From assembly GCA_903923395.1 (NCBI GenBank), contig CAIXXM010000130.1:1-64000 (forward strand): 64,000 bases of DNA, written 5' to 3'. The notes beneath the pieces were generated by a model. The model saw only the letters and a program-made list of their open reading frames with translations. It was not told the origin of the DNA and did not search any database. Made by a program: the position numbers and the translations under genes. Shown here piece by piece: positions 16,854-25,508 of the stretch. The first letter of the stretch is position 1. The number at the start of each line of letters is the position of its first letter. This DNA is from an uncultured Acidobacteriia bacterium (GTDB lineage Bacteria > Acidobacteriota > Terriglobia > Bryobacterales > Bryobacteraceae).

Positions 16854-19577
16854 ATGAACAGCTATCGATATCAAACGTACCGGACCGTACTCATCATGAG
16901 CCGGCAGGCAGCTTCCGCGGCTGCTCAATGCGGCTTCTTCACTATCTTCCTGTTGAATGCATTTCTGTTGCCCGCCGGACTCCGGGCGGCAACGCCGGGA
17001 CAACTGACACAGACATCTTACGGGGCTTCTATTGTCTACTCCGGCGCGGATGGAAACGTCGAATATGACTGGTTTCCGCCAAAAGCGGGGAGCATGAATT
17101 CCCTCGGAACGGTTGCAGTCAAATCCAACTTCCTCAAAACAGGACCCTCTGAACTCGATTTCAATCCAGCAGTAGTCCCGTCCCATTCCGATCTTGTGTT
17201 TCAAGGCGCGGCATGGGTTCCCGGACCCTCCGGCGCACAGTGGGCCTTTACATACACCACAAATGGAGGCATCATGCAGATCCTGGTGATCCCTTCGCTT
17301 TCAGGAAAGGCTCTGCGGGCTACGTTTTATGCCAGCAGCCCGGTCATCTCGGCGCTAAAGGCAGGTCCTCCGCCCGTCAATCAGACCATGCAGACTGTTC
17401 CCGTCCCCTATTATTCCGGCTATATCAGTTACGCCCAGCCCTCCAATCTGTTTGTTAACACCTACTTTGACTGGAACAGCTCAAACGGAACGTGGATTGA
17501 CCCAGCCAGCAATACCGTTCAGTATTCCCTGCTGACCAATGGCACTTACAACTATTTGCAGGAGACCCTTGTGATCTCGGTATCGCCGGTTCTTTCAGAA
17601 GTCTTTCCTGCTCTGAATAACCCAAAGTCCCCATATATGTCCAAGATAGCCGGACAGGTGGTGATGGATATCTGGGAAGGGTCATTCCGCGAGATAGCCG
17701 ACCGGTTCCGGTCACTGCAGAGCTTTGGAATCGGCAGCTGCATCGCCCTGCTCCACCGCTGGCAGAGGAGCGGTTATGACAATGCACTGCCCGCACATCT
17801 TCCGGCGAATGCCGCCCTTGGAGGAGATACAGAACTCAGAGGAGTTACCAGTGCGGCCGCGGCGGGGGGGCACCTTCTGGGACTGCATGAAAACTATGTG
17901 GATTACTATCCTGATTACGATTACTACAACCCGTCAAGCGTCATGCTGATGTGGAATGGAATGCCATTTCCGACCACTTTCAATCCTGACACCGGACTGC
18001 AGTCTTATGGGACCAAGCCAACCCGCTTTATTCCAAATGCCCAGACACAATCCCCGCTGATTCACAATTCCTACAACACCAAGGCATCTTACATCGATGT
18101 CAATTCCGCCATCATGCCATTCTCACGGGCGGATGTCGACTCACGCGAGGCTGGGTCCGGCACGCACCGGGCTTATGCCGCGGCCAGCCAGGCACTGTGG
18201 AGTTTTGCGCGCGCCACTCATTCCGGCCCGGTCTTCGGGGAGGGAAGAAATCACTGGTTCTGGAGCGGCCTTCTCGATGGCGTCCAGGCACAGACCGGTA
18301 CCGGTGCAATCGCCCAAAACGCAGGAACTCATATGCCAACCATGGTCGATTTTGACCTCAATGTTATCCACCCACTTCAGGTGAATCACGGTATGGGCCT
18401 CTATGAACGCTGGACTGGACCAGGGGAAGATATCACTCATACAGATATACAAGATGCTTACCGGATGCAGGAAGTGATCTTCGGACACGCTCCGTATCTG
18501 GGCAGTTACAACGGAAATGACTTCTGGAGTGTCGTTCCCAAAATCCTGGTGGAACAAAATCTCGTAGGAACGGTTGCACGGCGCTATGGAACGCAAACAG
18601 CGGCCTCGATCCAATACCAGTTCAAAGGCAACTGGCTTGACGGAACCAGTGCGGCCAAAGCCGGAGATTGGTCCCGGCCGATGGTGAAATATTCCAACGG
18701 CGACACCATCGTGGCAAACGGGCAGCTTTCCCCGCTTGTCTGGCAGGGCTATACGCTGCCTCAATATGGCTGGCTTGCCCAGGGAACCAATCTCCTCGCG
18801 TATACCGCACTCCGGAACGGCAACATTGTGGATTATGCCGAGACCCCTTCGCTGATCTTCGCAAACGCGAGAAACCAGGCCGATTTGACGGCGGCTCCTG
18901 CCTTCGCACAACCATCGGTCCAGAAATACTCTCACTCTGGAAACACTTTCTCTTTCCAGTTACAGTGGAAACTATTCGACTACAACATGACGGACAACTA
19001 TTCGAACTTCGTTCATGTAGTCAAGCAAGGGGTGCCGCAACAACTGCTTTATCAGTGTGATCACGCACCGGGAACTCCGGTGGCTTCCTGGAAGCCCGGA
19101 CAAACCGTCGTTGACCCCTTCAGCTGTACTTTTCCAGGCACACTGCCTGCGGGAACTTACCAACTGCTCACAGGACTTGTCTCAATTGCCTATGATTCGC
19201 GACTGCAGATGCTTGGAGTAGATCCTTACGGAGACCGCCGCTACCTTATCGGCACGCTGAACGTAACAGGAGGTGTCATCACATTCGTGCCTGCAGCACC
19301 GCTGTACAACCCGCCCGATGCAAGACTTAACGCAGCAGGTACGGTAGTTGACTTCGACACCGTTCGGACCGATGGAATACTAGTCATCGCACAGGATGGC
19401 GGCGGCTGGACACTGCGCACATATCCCAAATACCGTGATGTGACGGTCCAAATCAAATCTTTGCGCCTCCCGCAGCCGGCTTCTATTGCCTGCGATGGAG
19501 CAGCCAAGGTCAGTGCCATCAGTGGCGGATACTGGCAAATTGCACTGAATGGCTCTTCGTCATGCCGGTGGAATTAA
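16854..19577 (+). CDS. Large secreted protein, glycoside-hydrolase-like (possible TIM barrel)
   Basis: A 907-residue exported protein; a signal peptide runs to about residue 46 (FFTIFLLNAFLLPAGLRAA), with ATG at 16854 or 16896 as start. The N-terminal ~270 residues are beta-rich. Residues ~285-600 have features of a TIM-barrel hydrolase: IALLHRWQRSGYDNALP, a LHENYVDYYPDYDYYN segment, HWFWSGLLDG, and FDLNVIHPLQVNHGMG. This layout resembles GH101/DUF5696-like proteins but I cannot confirm it. The C-terminal ~250 residues are beta-sandwich-like. It sits among polysaccharide genes, so trimming or turnover of the polymer is an attractive but inferred role. Confidence 0.5.
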   Translation: MNSYRYQTYRTVLIMSRQAASAAAQCGFFTIFLLNAFLLPAGLRAATPGQLTQTSYGASIVYSGADGNVEYDWFPPKAGSMNSLGTVAVKSNFLKTGPSELDFNPAVVPSHSDLVFQGAAWVPGPSGAQWAFTYTTNGGIMQILVIPSLSGKALRATFYASSPVISALKAGPPPVNQTMQTVPVPYYSGYISYAQPSNLFVNTYFDWNSSNGTWIDPASNTVQYSLLTNGTYNYLQETLVISVSPVLSEVFPALNNPKSPYMSKIAGQVVMDIWEGSFREIADRFRSLQSFGIGSCIALLHRWQRSGYDNALPAHLPANAALGGDTELRGVTSAAAAGGHLLGLHENYVDYYPDYDYYNPSSVMLMWNGMPFPTTFNPDTGLQSYGTKPTRFIPNAQTQSPLIHNSYNTKASYIDVNSAIMPFSRADVDSREAGSGTHRAYAAASQALWSFARATHSGPVFGEGRNHWFWSGLLDGVQAQTGTGAIAQNAGTHMPTMVDFDLNVIHPLQVNHGMGLYERWTGPGEDITHTDIQDAYRMQEVIFGHAPYLGSYNGNDFWSVVPKILVEQNLVGTVARRYGTQTAASIQYQFKGNWLDGTSAAKAGDWSRPMVKYSNGDTIVANGQLSPLVWQGYTLPQYGWLAQGTNLLAYTALRNGNIVDYAETPSLIFANARNQADLTAAPAFAQPSVQKYSHSGNTFSFQLQWKLFDYNMTDNYSNFVHVVKQGVPQQLLYQCDHAPGTPVASWKPGQTVVDPFSCTFPGTLPAGTYQLLTGLVSIAYDSRLQMLGVDPYGDRRYLIGTLNVTGGVITFVPAAPLYNPPDARLNAAGTVVDFDTVRTDGILVIAQDGGGWTLRTYPKYRDVTVQIKSLRLPQPASIACDGAAKVSAISGGYWQIALNGSSSCRWN

Positions 19578-19583
19578 AGGCCC

Positions 19584-20579
19584 TCAAAAACATGGTTCTA
19601 TCAATTCTGCCGGTGTCACAGTCGCTGTACCCTGCTTTCCCACAACTGCCCCGGCAGCGAGATTCGCGAGTTGCATTGCCCGGGGCAGAGGAAGACCCGC
19701 TCCCATGGACATGGCGAGGACTGCCACAGCAGTATCCCCGGCTCCGACAACATCGAAAACGCGCCGGGCTACGGTAGGAACAGTGACCGGTTCCTCAGCT
19801 TGACGGAAAAGAGTCATGCCATCCGCTCCACGAGTCACAAGAACACTGGTTCCCGGCAGCAGGCCGAGCAGGTATTCTCCAGCCCTCAGCAGGGACCGCT
19901 CGGAATCAATCGTGATGCCCGATGCGGCAGCTGCCTCTGCCTGGTTCGGCGTGATTACACTGCTGCCCCTGTATTTTCCAAAGTCTTTTCCCTTGGGATC
20001 GACCACGACTGGCAGGTTCAAACGCCTGCCCTCTTCTATTAACACTTGAGAAACTTTATTGGACAGCAGCCCTTTCCCATAATCGGAAAGAACAGCTACT
20101 TGCGCACCAGCGATCGCGGCCCGTGCGTACCCAAGTACTGCAGCCGTGAGTTCTTCAGAAAACACGTCCCGGCTTTCCTGATCCAGCCGCACTATCTGTT
20201 GCTGCCCTGCAACGATTCTCGTTTTTGAGGTTGTGCAACGGCTTCCGCTATCCACCAGATGGTCTGGAGAGATGCCGGCTTTGACGAAGAGCTGCCTGAG
20301 CTCTTCCCCGGCTTTGTCCGTTGCGGTTGCTCCCACAACAATCGGAATACCGCCCAACGCAGCAATATTGGCAGCTACATTCGCGGACCCGCCAAGTGTG
20401 CATTTGCGGGATTGCACGTCGAGCACCGGAACAGGAGCCTCGGGTGAAATCCTTGCCACAGACCCGATTAAGTACTCGTCCAGCATCACGTCGCCGATTA
20501 CCGCAACCCGCAATCCCCGGAATATGGCTGCAAGATCACCTGTCGTCACGGCGGCGGCTCTTTCTGTGCGGAGGCTCAT
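19584..20579 (-). CDS. rfaE1: D-glycero-beta-D-manno-heptose-7-phosphate kinase
   Basis: A 331-residue PfkB/ribokinase-fold enzyme adding phosphate to C1 of heptose 7-phosphate. It has VIGDVMLDEYLIG (27-39), the sugar-binding GGSANVAANIAALG (63-76), VVDPKGKDFGKY, TPNQAEA, and the C-terminal ATP/anion-hole motif VVGAGDT followed by AVAVLAMSMGAG. These match the N-terminal domain of HldE; here it is a separate gene. Its ATG overlaps the stop of the adenylyltransferase gene by four bases (ATGA), so the two halves of HldE are translationally coupled. It converges on the secreted protein gene with a 6-base gap. Confidence 0.93.
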   Translation of the reverse strand: MSLRTERAAAVTTGDLAAIFRGLRVAVIGDVMLDEYLIGSVARISPEAPVPVLDVQSRKCTLGGSANVAANIAALGGIPIVVGATATDKAGEELRQLFVKAGISPDHLVDSGSRCTTSKTRIVAGQQQIVRLDQESRDVFSEELTAAVLGYARAAIAGAQVAVLSDYGKGLLSNKVSQVLIEEGRRLNLPVVVDPKGKDFGKYRGSSVITPNQAEAAAASGITIDSERSLLRAGEYLLGLLPGTSVLVTRGADGMTLFRQAEEPVTVPTVARRVFDVVGAGDTAVAVLAMSMGAGLPLPRAMQLANLAAGAVVGKQGTATVTPAELIEPCF

Positions 20580-21070
20580 GCCTCATTGCGGATTCTCTCG
20601 ATCAAGCCAGTGGTCGAATACCCGTGATGAAGTTTAAGGAAGCAGATCATTCCCCCATAGCGTTCGATGACGGCCCTCTCTTCCATCGGTTTGCGTCCGT
20701 CGGCATAATCCGAGCCTTTGCAGTGGATGTCAGGACGGATCATTTCCAGGGCTCCAATCGGAGTCGGCTCGTCGAAAATAGCAACGAAATCCACGCAACC
20801 CAAAGCAGCAACCATTTCGGCCCTTTCGAGTTCGTTTTGCACGGGCCTCGATGGCCCCTTGTTGCTTTTGACACTCCGGTCGCTGTTGACGCCAACAATC
20901 AGGATGTCCCCTTGCTTGCGGGCCTCCTGAAGATTCCTCACGTGACCATTGTGCAGGAGATCAAAACACCCATTCGTCCAAACCACTTTCTTTCCAGCAG
21001 CGGACCACTGCTGGCGCATCCCGGCTAGCACCTCGACCGGTTTCAGCTTGACTGCCAAAGCCGGGGACAT
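20576..21070 (-). CDS. rfaE2: D-glycero-beta-D-manno-heptose 1-phosphate adenylyltransferase
   Basis: A 164-residue cytidylyltransferase-fold enzyme that transfers a nucleotide to heptose 1-phosphate. It contains VVWTNGCFDLLHNGHV with the HxGH-type site (HNGH), GVNSDRSVK, RPVQNELERAEMV, and HCKGSDYADG. These are diagnostic of the HldE C-terminal domain. The ATG at 21070 is chosen because the longer frame would run 119 bases into the epimerase gene with unrelated residues. It lies 37 bases after the epimerase gene, then couples to rfaE1. Whether ATP (ADP-heptose) or GTP is used cannot be decided from the sequence. Confidence 0.92.
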   Translation of the reverse strand: MSPALAVKLKPVEVLAGMRQQWSAAGKKVVWTNGCFDLLHNGHVRNLQEARKQGDILIVGVNSDRSVKSNKGPSRPVQNELERAEMVAALGCVDFVAIFDEPTPIGALEMIRPDIHCKGSDYADGRKPMEERAVIERYGGMICFLKLHHGYSTTGLIERIRNEA

Positions 21071-21107
21071 GTCTTGAAGCGCAGCATTCGTGAAAGAGGG
21101 CTGAATA

Positions 21108-22046
21108 TTACTGTCCGCTGATGGCTGCCGCCAATTCATCAATGGCCTCCTGCAACGAGTGCAGCCTCTTCCAGCCATACTTTTCATGCAGTTTCGAAAC
21201 CGCGGCACACAGATGCGGCCGGTCATTCTTCCGCATTCTCGCAGGATCGCTTTCGATCACGATTTTCCGCCCCAGAGCATTGCCGAACAGGTCAACGAGT
21301 TCTCCCACCGAATACTCTTCCCCGCTGCCCAGGTTCACAGTGTCGAGATTCTCCGTGTTGGGGTGATTGACGAGAGTAAAGGAAGCATCGGCGAGATCCG
21401 CCGCATGGATGTAGTCGCGCTTGGGGCTCACATTACCGAGCTTCAGCGGTCCAGAAGGATTGGCTTTCAGCTGGTCGACAATCTCAGGCAGGATGTGGGG
21501 ATTGGTTTCCCGGTTGCCAACTGCATTGAAATAACGCCCGATCCGAACCTTCAAAGAAGACCCTCGTGTGGCGAAATGCATGATCTTTTCGCCCGCTGCC
21601 TTTGTAACACCGTAGATGTCGAGCGGATTCGGCATCTCAGTTTCCTGATGGGGAGAGTCGGAAATGCCATAAACGGCAGCTGTCGAGGCAAAGAAGACTG
21701 TATCCACGCCGTATGCGACACAGGCATCTGCAATGTTCTGTGTCCCCGTGACGTTGGTTTCTATTGCTTCCACCGGGTGCTGGTTGCAGTAAGGAATGAA
21801 GTGGTGCGCCGCCAGGTGGTACACGTGATGGGGCCGGAAGCTTTCAAACAGCGCATTGACCGCGCCGCGGTCCCTGATATCGGTCTTGCTCAGCGCAGCC
21901 TTGCCTTCCAAGTGTGCGATGTTGCGGTAGTTGTCATGAAATAAGATGTCGGCGGTCATTGTTTCAAAACCGCGTTCGACCAAAATATCCAACAGATGCG
22001 AACCGATGAAGCCGCATCCCCCTGTGACCAGTGCTCTCTGTTTCAA
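21108..22046 (-). CDS. NAD-dependent nucleotide-sugar epimerase/dehydratase
   Basis: A 312-residue extended SDR protein: TGGCGFIGSH near the N-terminus, STAAVYG, catalytic YGVTK, RYFNAVGNRETNPH and KRDYIHAADLADA. TTG at 22046 is the start because AAGGGA lies 7 bases upstream and the protein then begins MKQRALVTGG; the open frame goes on to 22124. The sequence reads like a UDP-glucose 4-epimerase relative rather than a classic HldD, but it is the first gene of the epimerase-rfaE2-rfaE1 operon, so it may be the C6 (or C4/C3) epimerase acting on a nucleotide-heptose. Function beyond the family is inferred. Confidence 0.8.
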   Translation of the reverse strand: MKQRALVTGGCGFIGSHLLDILVERGFETMTADILFHDNYRNIAHLEGKAALSKTDIRDRGAVNALFESFRPHHVYHLAAHHFIPYCNQHPVEAIETNVTGTQNIADACVAYGVDTVFFASTAAVYGISDSPHQETEMPNPLDIYGVTKAAGEKIMHFATRGSSLKVRIGRYFNAVGNRETNPHILPEIVDQLKANPSGPLKLGNVSPKRDYIHAADLADASFTLVNHPNTENLDTVNLGSGEEYSVGELVDLFGNALGRKIVIESDPARMRKNDRPHLCAAVSKLHEKYGWKRLHSLQEAIDELAAAISGQ

Positions 22047-22078
22047 TGCGTAAATCCCTTCAGTTCGATTCGTTAGTA

Positions 22079-23155
22079 CTATGCAAACAAGTGAGTTACA
22101 AGCTTCTCGTAAACCTGCTGCCAATCCAGTTCCGGGCTGCGGCGCAGTCCAGACTCCTTGTAGAAATTCAATTCTTCCGGAGAATTCACCAAACGGAGTA
22201 TGCCTGCAGCAACGGCTTCCGGGCCAGGTTCCACCACAATACCAGCCGAATACTGATTGACGACTCCGACTGTTCCGTTATCCGGGTGGTTGGTGGTGAT
22301 AGTTGGTGTGCCTGAAGCCATGGCTTCGGCAACAGTGCGTGGAAAGCCTTCGCGGATACTGGGCAAAACATGGAGTTTGTGAGTCGCAAGCAAAGAGATC
22401 TTTTCCTCGTCTGAGACACGGCCTAATATCTTTATGTATTCCAGGTGACCGTACTTCGCTTTCAACTCACCAAGCAGCGGCCCGCCGCCTGCGACAGTCA
22501 AGTGTTCTTTATAGCCGGCATCTCTGGCGAGCATCATGGCCTGAATGGCTTCTTCGGGGCGCTTGTGGAGAGAGAGACGGCCAAAAAAGAGCACGCCAGA
22601 TTTCTCTGCAGGACAGTAATAATCTTTCGTAAAGATGCCGCTGGGGATACACTCGATATCCTTGATGGAGTATTGAGAGCGCAACACATCCTTGAGGCTT
22701 TCGCTCACGGAAATATGTTTATTCATCGAGCGCGCCTGCAGGATGTTCATTGCTTTCCAGAACATACCGCTGCGGTGCTCACACCAATCCACAACGGAAA
22801 CAGAACCCTTTGGATTCCCGCACAGCACCTGCGGAAGCAGTGGCCAGATGTTGTAAACAACCGCGTCGTAATGATGGGCGGAGAGATGATTCCTGACCGC
22901 AAAGGCAAATTTCATGATCGCCCCCGGGTCGCGCCTCATCTTGGCATCGGGCCGTTTATAGCTATCCGTCCTGACAAGACGCTGTACGGTCATCCCGTTT
23001 ACGACTTCCCGTTCGGGCGATTCGTCAAAGCCGATCGTCAAAACATCGACGGTCCATCCATTCTGGACGAAGAGTCCGCCTAGTTCGAGGTACCGAACTT
23101 CCTGCCCACCCATGCTCGGATGGAACAATTCTGTAACGATCAGTAATTGCTTCAT
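22079..23155 (-). CDS. Glycosyltransferase family 4
   Basis: A 358-residue GT-B enzyme: MKQLLIVTELFHPSMGGQE at the N-terminus, GVLFFGRLSLHKRPEEA near 205, and the donor-binding PSIREGFPRTVAEAMASGTP near 275 with conserved Glu residues. It lies 32 bases upstream of the nucleotide-sugar epimerase operon on the same strand, so a heptosyl-type donor is conceivable. Start could be this ATG or one eight codons earlier. Donor unknown. Confidence 0.88.
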   Translation of the reverse strand: MKQLLIVTELFHPSMGGQEVRYLELGGLFVQNGWTVDVLTIGFDESPEREVVNGMTVQRLVRTDSYKRPDAKMRRDPGAIMKFAFAVRNHLSAHHYDAVVYNIWPLLPQVLCGNPKGSVSVVDWCEHRSGMFWKAMNILQARSMNKHISVSESLKDVLRSQYSIKDIECIPSGIFTKDYYCPAEKSGVLFFGRLSLHKRPEEAIQAMMLARDAGYKEHLTVAGGGPLLGELKAKYGHLEYIKILGRVSDEEKISLLATHKLHVLPSIREGFPRTVAEAMASGTPTITTNHPDNGTVGVVNQYSAGIVVEPGPEAVAAGILRLVNSPEELNFYKESGLRRSPELDWQQVYEKLVTHLFA

Positions 23156-23397
23156 TAGTTTCTTAAGAGGAATACCCAAAGTCTCAGCGGCCTGTAATCG
23201 CCTTGTTCAGGCAGAGTGGCATACGTGTGCCGGACTCAGCTGCGGGGTGTCGTCTTGCTGGAACTTCCGTCGTGATGACCGATGATCCTATGCTCGTACG
23301 CAGGGTCCCCCGGCGTCAAGACAGTTCCGGACGCTTGTGAATTTGATTTGGGCTCCTCATACTGTCCTGCATACTTCCTCGCAGGAATGCTGAGCAG

Positions 23398-24963
23398 TTG
23401 GTACAGCAGAGCCTTTGGTCCCGAAATGCCGATATGTGTACGATAGAGGAAGTATTTTTTAGTTTGTCTGCCGCCGTGACTACCCCAACCAACAGATCCG
23501 AAACGGTTCTCCAGCCAGAGTTGCTGTCTTGCGGTAGTGCAGACACAATTCCAAACTTCCGCAACAACAGGCTGCTGACCTATCTGACCATCATGCTGTC
23601 GGATGTAGTTGCTCTCGCTATCTCAGCACTCCTGGCTGTTTTTCTCAGACATGCTTATGGAGCTCAACTTGCGTTTTGGGATTATGCGCCGCTGGCAGCA
23701 CTGCTTCCTCTGTTCCTGCTGATCTTCGGTATCGCCGGACTTTACCCTGGTGTTGCGCTCAATCCGGTGGATGAACTGCGGCGCATTTTCCACGCCACCA
23801 CGGCCAGCTACCTCATTTTGATCGCGGGAACTTTTCTTGTGAAGTCCGGCCCGAACTACTCCCGACTTGTCTTTGTCGGAGCCTGGCTTTCGAGCATTCT
23901 GGCCGTCATTCTGGCCCGTAACGTCACCCGCAGCAAGCTCTCCCGCTTTTCCTGGTGGGGAATACCGATCGTGATCTTTGGAGCCGGAAAAACCGGCACC
24001 ATGTTGCTCAACACGCTGCAGAGACATCCTCACCACGGCTTCAAACCGGCAGTTGTGCTGGATGATGATCCCACCAAACACCGTCCTGGCAACGCGAATG
24101 GACTGCCGCCGGTTCTAGGCGGCCTCGATCTCGCTCCCTGGGTTTCGCGGCGTTTCAACCTGCATTATGCTCTGGTTGCAATGCCCAGTGTTCCGAGCAG
24201 ACAGCTTTCCCGGCTCCTGCATAAACATGCCCATCAGTTCCCGCACTTCCTCCTGATTCCGGATCTGTTCGGCCTTACCAGTCTTTGGGTAACAGCCAAA
24301 GACTTTGGCGGTGTTCTTGGTCTGGAGATTCAACAGAATTTGATCCGGCGCACGCCACAGCTCATGAAGCGCACCATGGACCTCATCCTGGTGACCTGTG
24401 GAGGCCTGTGTCTCTTACCCCTTCTGGCAATCCTCGCTCTGTCCGTGAAATTCACCTCAAAAGGCCCCATTTTTTACTCCCAGAAGCGGATCGGCAAGAG
24501 AGGAAGACAGTTTCATGCCTGGAAGTTCCGCTCCATGATTCCCAACGCCGATCAGGTTCTGCAGGACTATCTCGCTAAACATCCCGAATTGCGTGAGGAA
24601 TGGGACAAAGATCATAAGCTCCGCCAGGACCCCCGTATTACCGGGATCGGCCGCATTCTGCGGAAAACAAGTCTCGATGAACTGCCTCAGCTTTGGAACG
24701 TCTTTCTCGGTGAGATGAGCCTTGTTGGTCCACGCCCCATCGTTGAAAAAGAGATCCCGAAATATGGGGATGGAATCGACCTGTATTTCAAGGTTCAGCC
24801 AGGCATCACAGGGCTGTGGCAAGTCTCTGGCCGGAACAATACGAGCTATGAAGCACGTGTGGACTTCGATGAATACTATGTCCGCAATTGGTCGGTATGG
24901 CTGGACCTTTACATTCTGGGCCGTACAATCAAAACCGTTCTTCGGGCTGAAGGGGCCTATTAG
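23398..24963 (+). CDS. wbaP: Undecaprenyl-phosphate sugar phosphotransferase (WbaP/PssY type)
   Basis: The priming enzyme that puts the first sugar-1-phosphate on undecaprenyl phosphate. A 521-residue protein with four N-terminal membrane helices (residues ~55-160), a Rossmann-like CoA-binding-type domain ([12 protein letters not shown], ~195), a fifth membrane helix ([10 protein letters not shown], ~328), and the C-terminal bacterial sugar transferase domain with [31 protein letters not shown] and [13 protein letters not shown]. Start is uncertain: TTG at 23398, ATG at 23434 and TTG at 23464 (GAGGAA 12 bases upstream) are all possible, without effect on the domains. It overlaps the end of gmhB by 4 bases, convergently. 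The sugar is probably galactose or glucose by family precedent. Confidence 0.92.
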   Translation: MVQQSLWSRNADMCTIEEVFFSLSAAVTTPTNRSETVLQPELLSCGSADTIPNFRNNRLLTYLTIMLSDVVALAISALLAVFLRHAYGAQLAFWDYAPLAALLPLFLLIFGIAGLYPGVALNPVDELRRIFHATTASYLILIAGTFLVKSGPNYSRLVFVGAWLSSILAVILARNVTRSKLSRFSWWGIPIVIFGAGKTGTMLLNTLQRHPHHGFKPAVVLDDDPTKHRPGNANGLPPVLGGLDLAPWVSRRFNLHYALVAMPSVPSRQLSRLLHKHAHQFPHFLLIPDLFGLTSLWVTAKDFGGVLGLEIQQNLIRRTPQLMKRTMDLILVTCGGLCLLPLLAILALSVKFTSKGPIFYSQKRIGKRGRQFHAWKFRSMIPNADQVLQDYLAKHPELREEWDKDHKLRQDPRITGIGRILRKTSLDELPQLWNVFLGEMSLVGPRPIVEKEIPKYGDGIDLYFKVQPGITGLWQVSGRNNTSYEARVDFDEYYVRNWSVWLDLYILGRTIKTVLRAEGAY

Positions 24964-25499
24964 CGCAAGATCCTGGCGGCAGCGGCGCTGAGATCTTCGG
25001 CAACATAGTCAGCCACCACCCCGGCTGCCTCGGTCTTCCTGCCATAGCCTGTCCGCACCAACACCGCCCTTGTCCCTGCATTCCGCGCCAGATCCACGTC
25101 TGCGGACTTGTCTCCGATCATCCAGGCCTGCTGCAAATCAAACCCCAACTCCGCCGCCGCATCGATTGCCAGTTTTGGTTTCGGCTTCCGGCACTCGCAA
25201 TCCTGCTCCGGAGCATGAGGACAAATATAGATTCCTTCCAGCCGGATTCCTGCTTCAGCCAGCATCTGCTCCAGCCGCTGGTTCACCCTCCCCAGATCCT
25301 CCAGAGTGAAGTAGCCTCTCCCGACCCCGGACTGGTTCGTAATCAGCACCAACCCGTAACCCGCAGCAAGCAGCAAGCGCAATCCCTCCACCGCCCCGGG
25401 CAGCAGTTCGACGCCGTCTGGATCCGCCAGATAATTCTTCTCCACAATCACCGTGCCATCACGGTCGAGCAGCACGTAAGGCTTCGATGGTCGTTCCAT
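24960..25499 (-). CDS. gmhB: D-glycero-D-manno-heptose 1,7-bisphosphate 7-phosphatase
   Basis: A HAD-superfamily phosphatase of 179 residues removing the 7-phosphate of heptose bisphosphate. It has the DxDGT nucleophile motif (LLDRDGTVI, ~10-18), VLITNQSGVGRG, the GmhB zinc site CPHAPEQDCECRKPKP, and MIGDKSADVDLA. The ATG at 25499 lies 9 bases after the rep stop codon on the same strand and has no Shine-Dalgarno, so expression may depend on rep transcription and coupling. An exact 15-bp copy of an origin iteron covers positions 25492-25506, including the start codon. Being attached to a replication gene is odd for a sugar-pathway enzyme. Confidence 0.92.
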   Translation of the reverse strand: MERPSKPYVLLDRDGTVIVEKNYLADPDGVELLPGAVEGLRLLLAAGYGLVLITNQSGVGRGYFTLEDLGRVNQRLEQMLAEAGIRLEGIYICPHAPEQDCECRKPKPKLAIDAAAELGFDLQQAWMIGDKSADVDLARNAGTRAVLVRTGYGRKTEAAGVVADYVAEDLSAAAARILR

Positions 25500-25506
25500 C
25501 ACGTAA
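25492..25506 (-). repeat. Isolated iteron copy over the gmhB start codon
   Basis: On the minus strand the 15 bases read TTACGTGATGGAACG, identical to the origin iteron at 27459-27473. The identity extends to 18 bases (25491-25508 against 27457-27474, TTTTACGTGATGGAACGA), making a perfect inverted repeat about 2 kb apart that flanks rep and the main iterons. A weaker match (CTACGCGACGGAACG, 13 of 15 to TTACGCGATGGAACG) is at 25560-25574, inside the 3' end of rep. Confidence 0.8.
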
Positions 25507-25508
25507 AA

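Noticed and set aside
18575-18595. CGCTATGGAACG near the end of the secreted protein gene, similar to an iteron
   Set aside because: Only 12 bases match, isolated and inside a coding region far from rep; probably chance.
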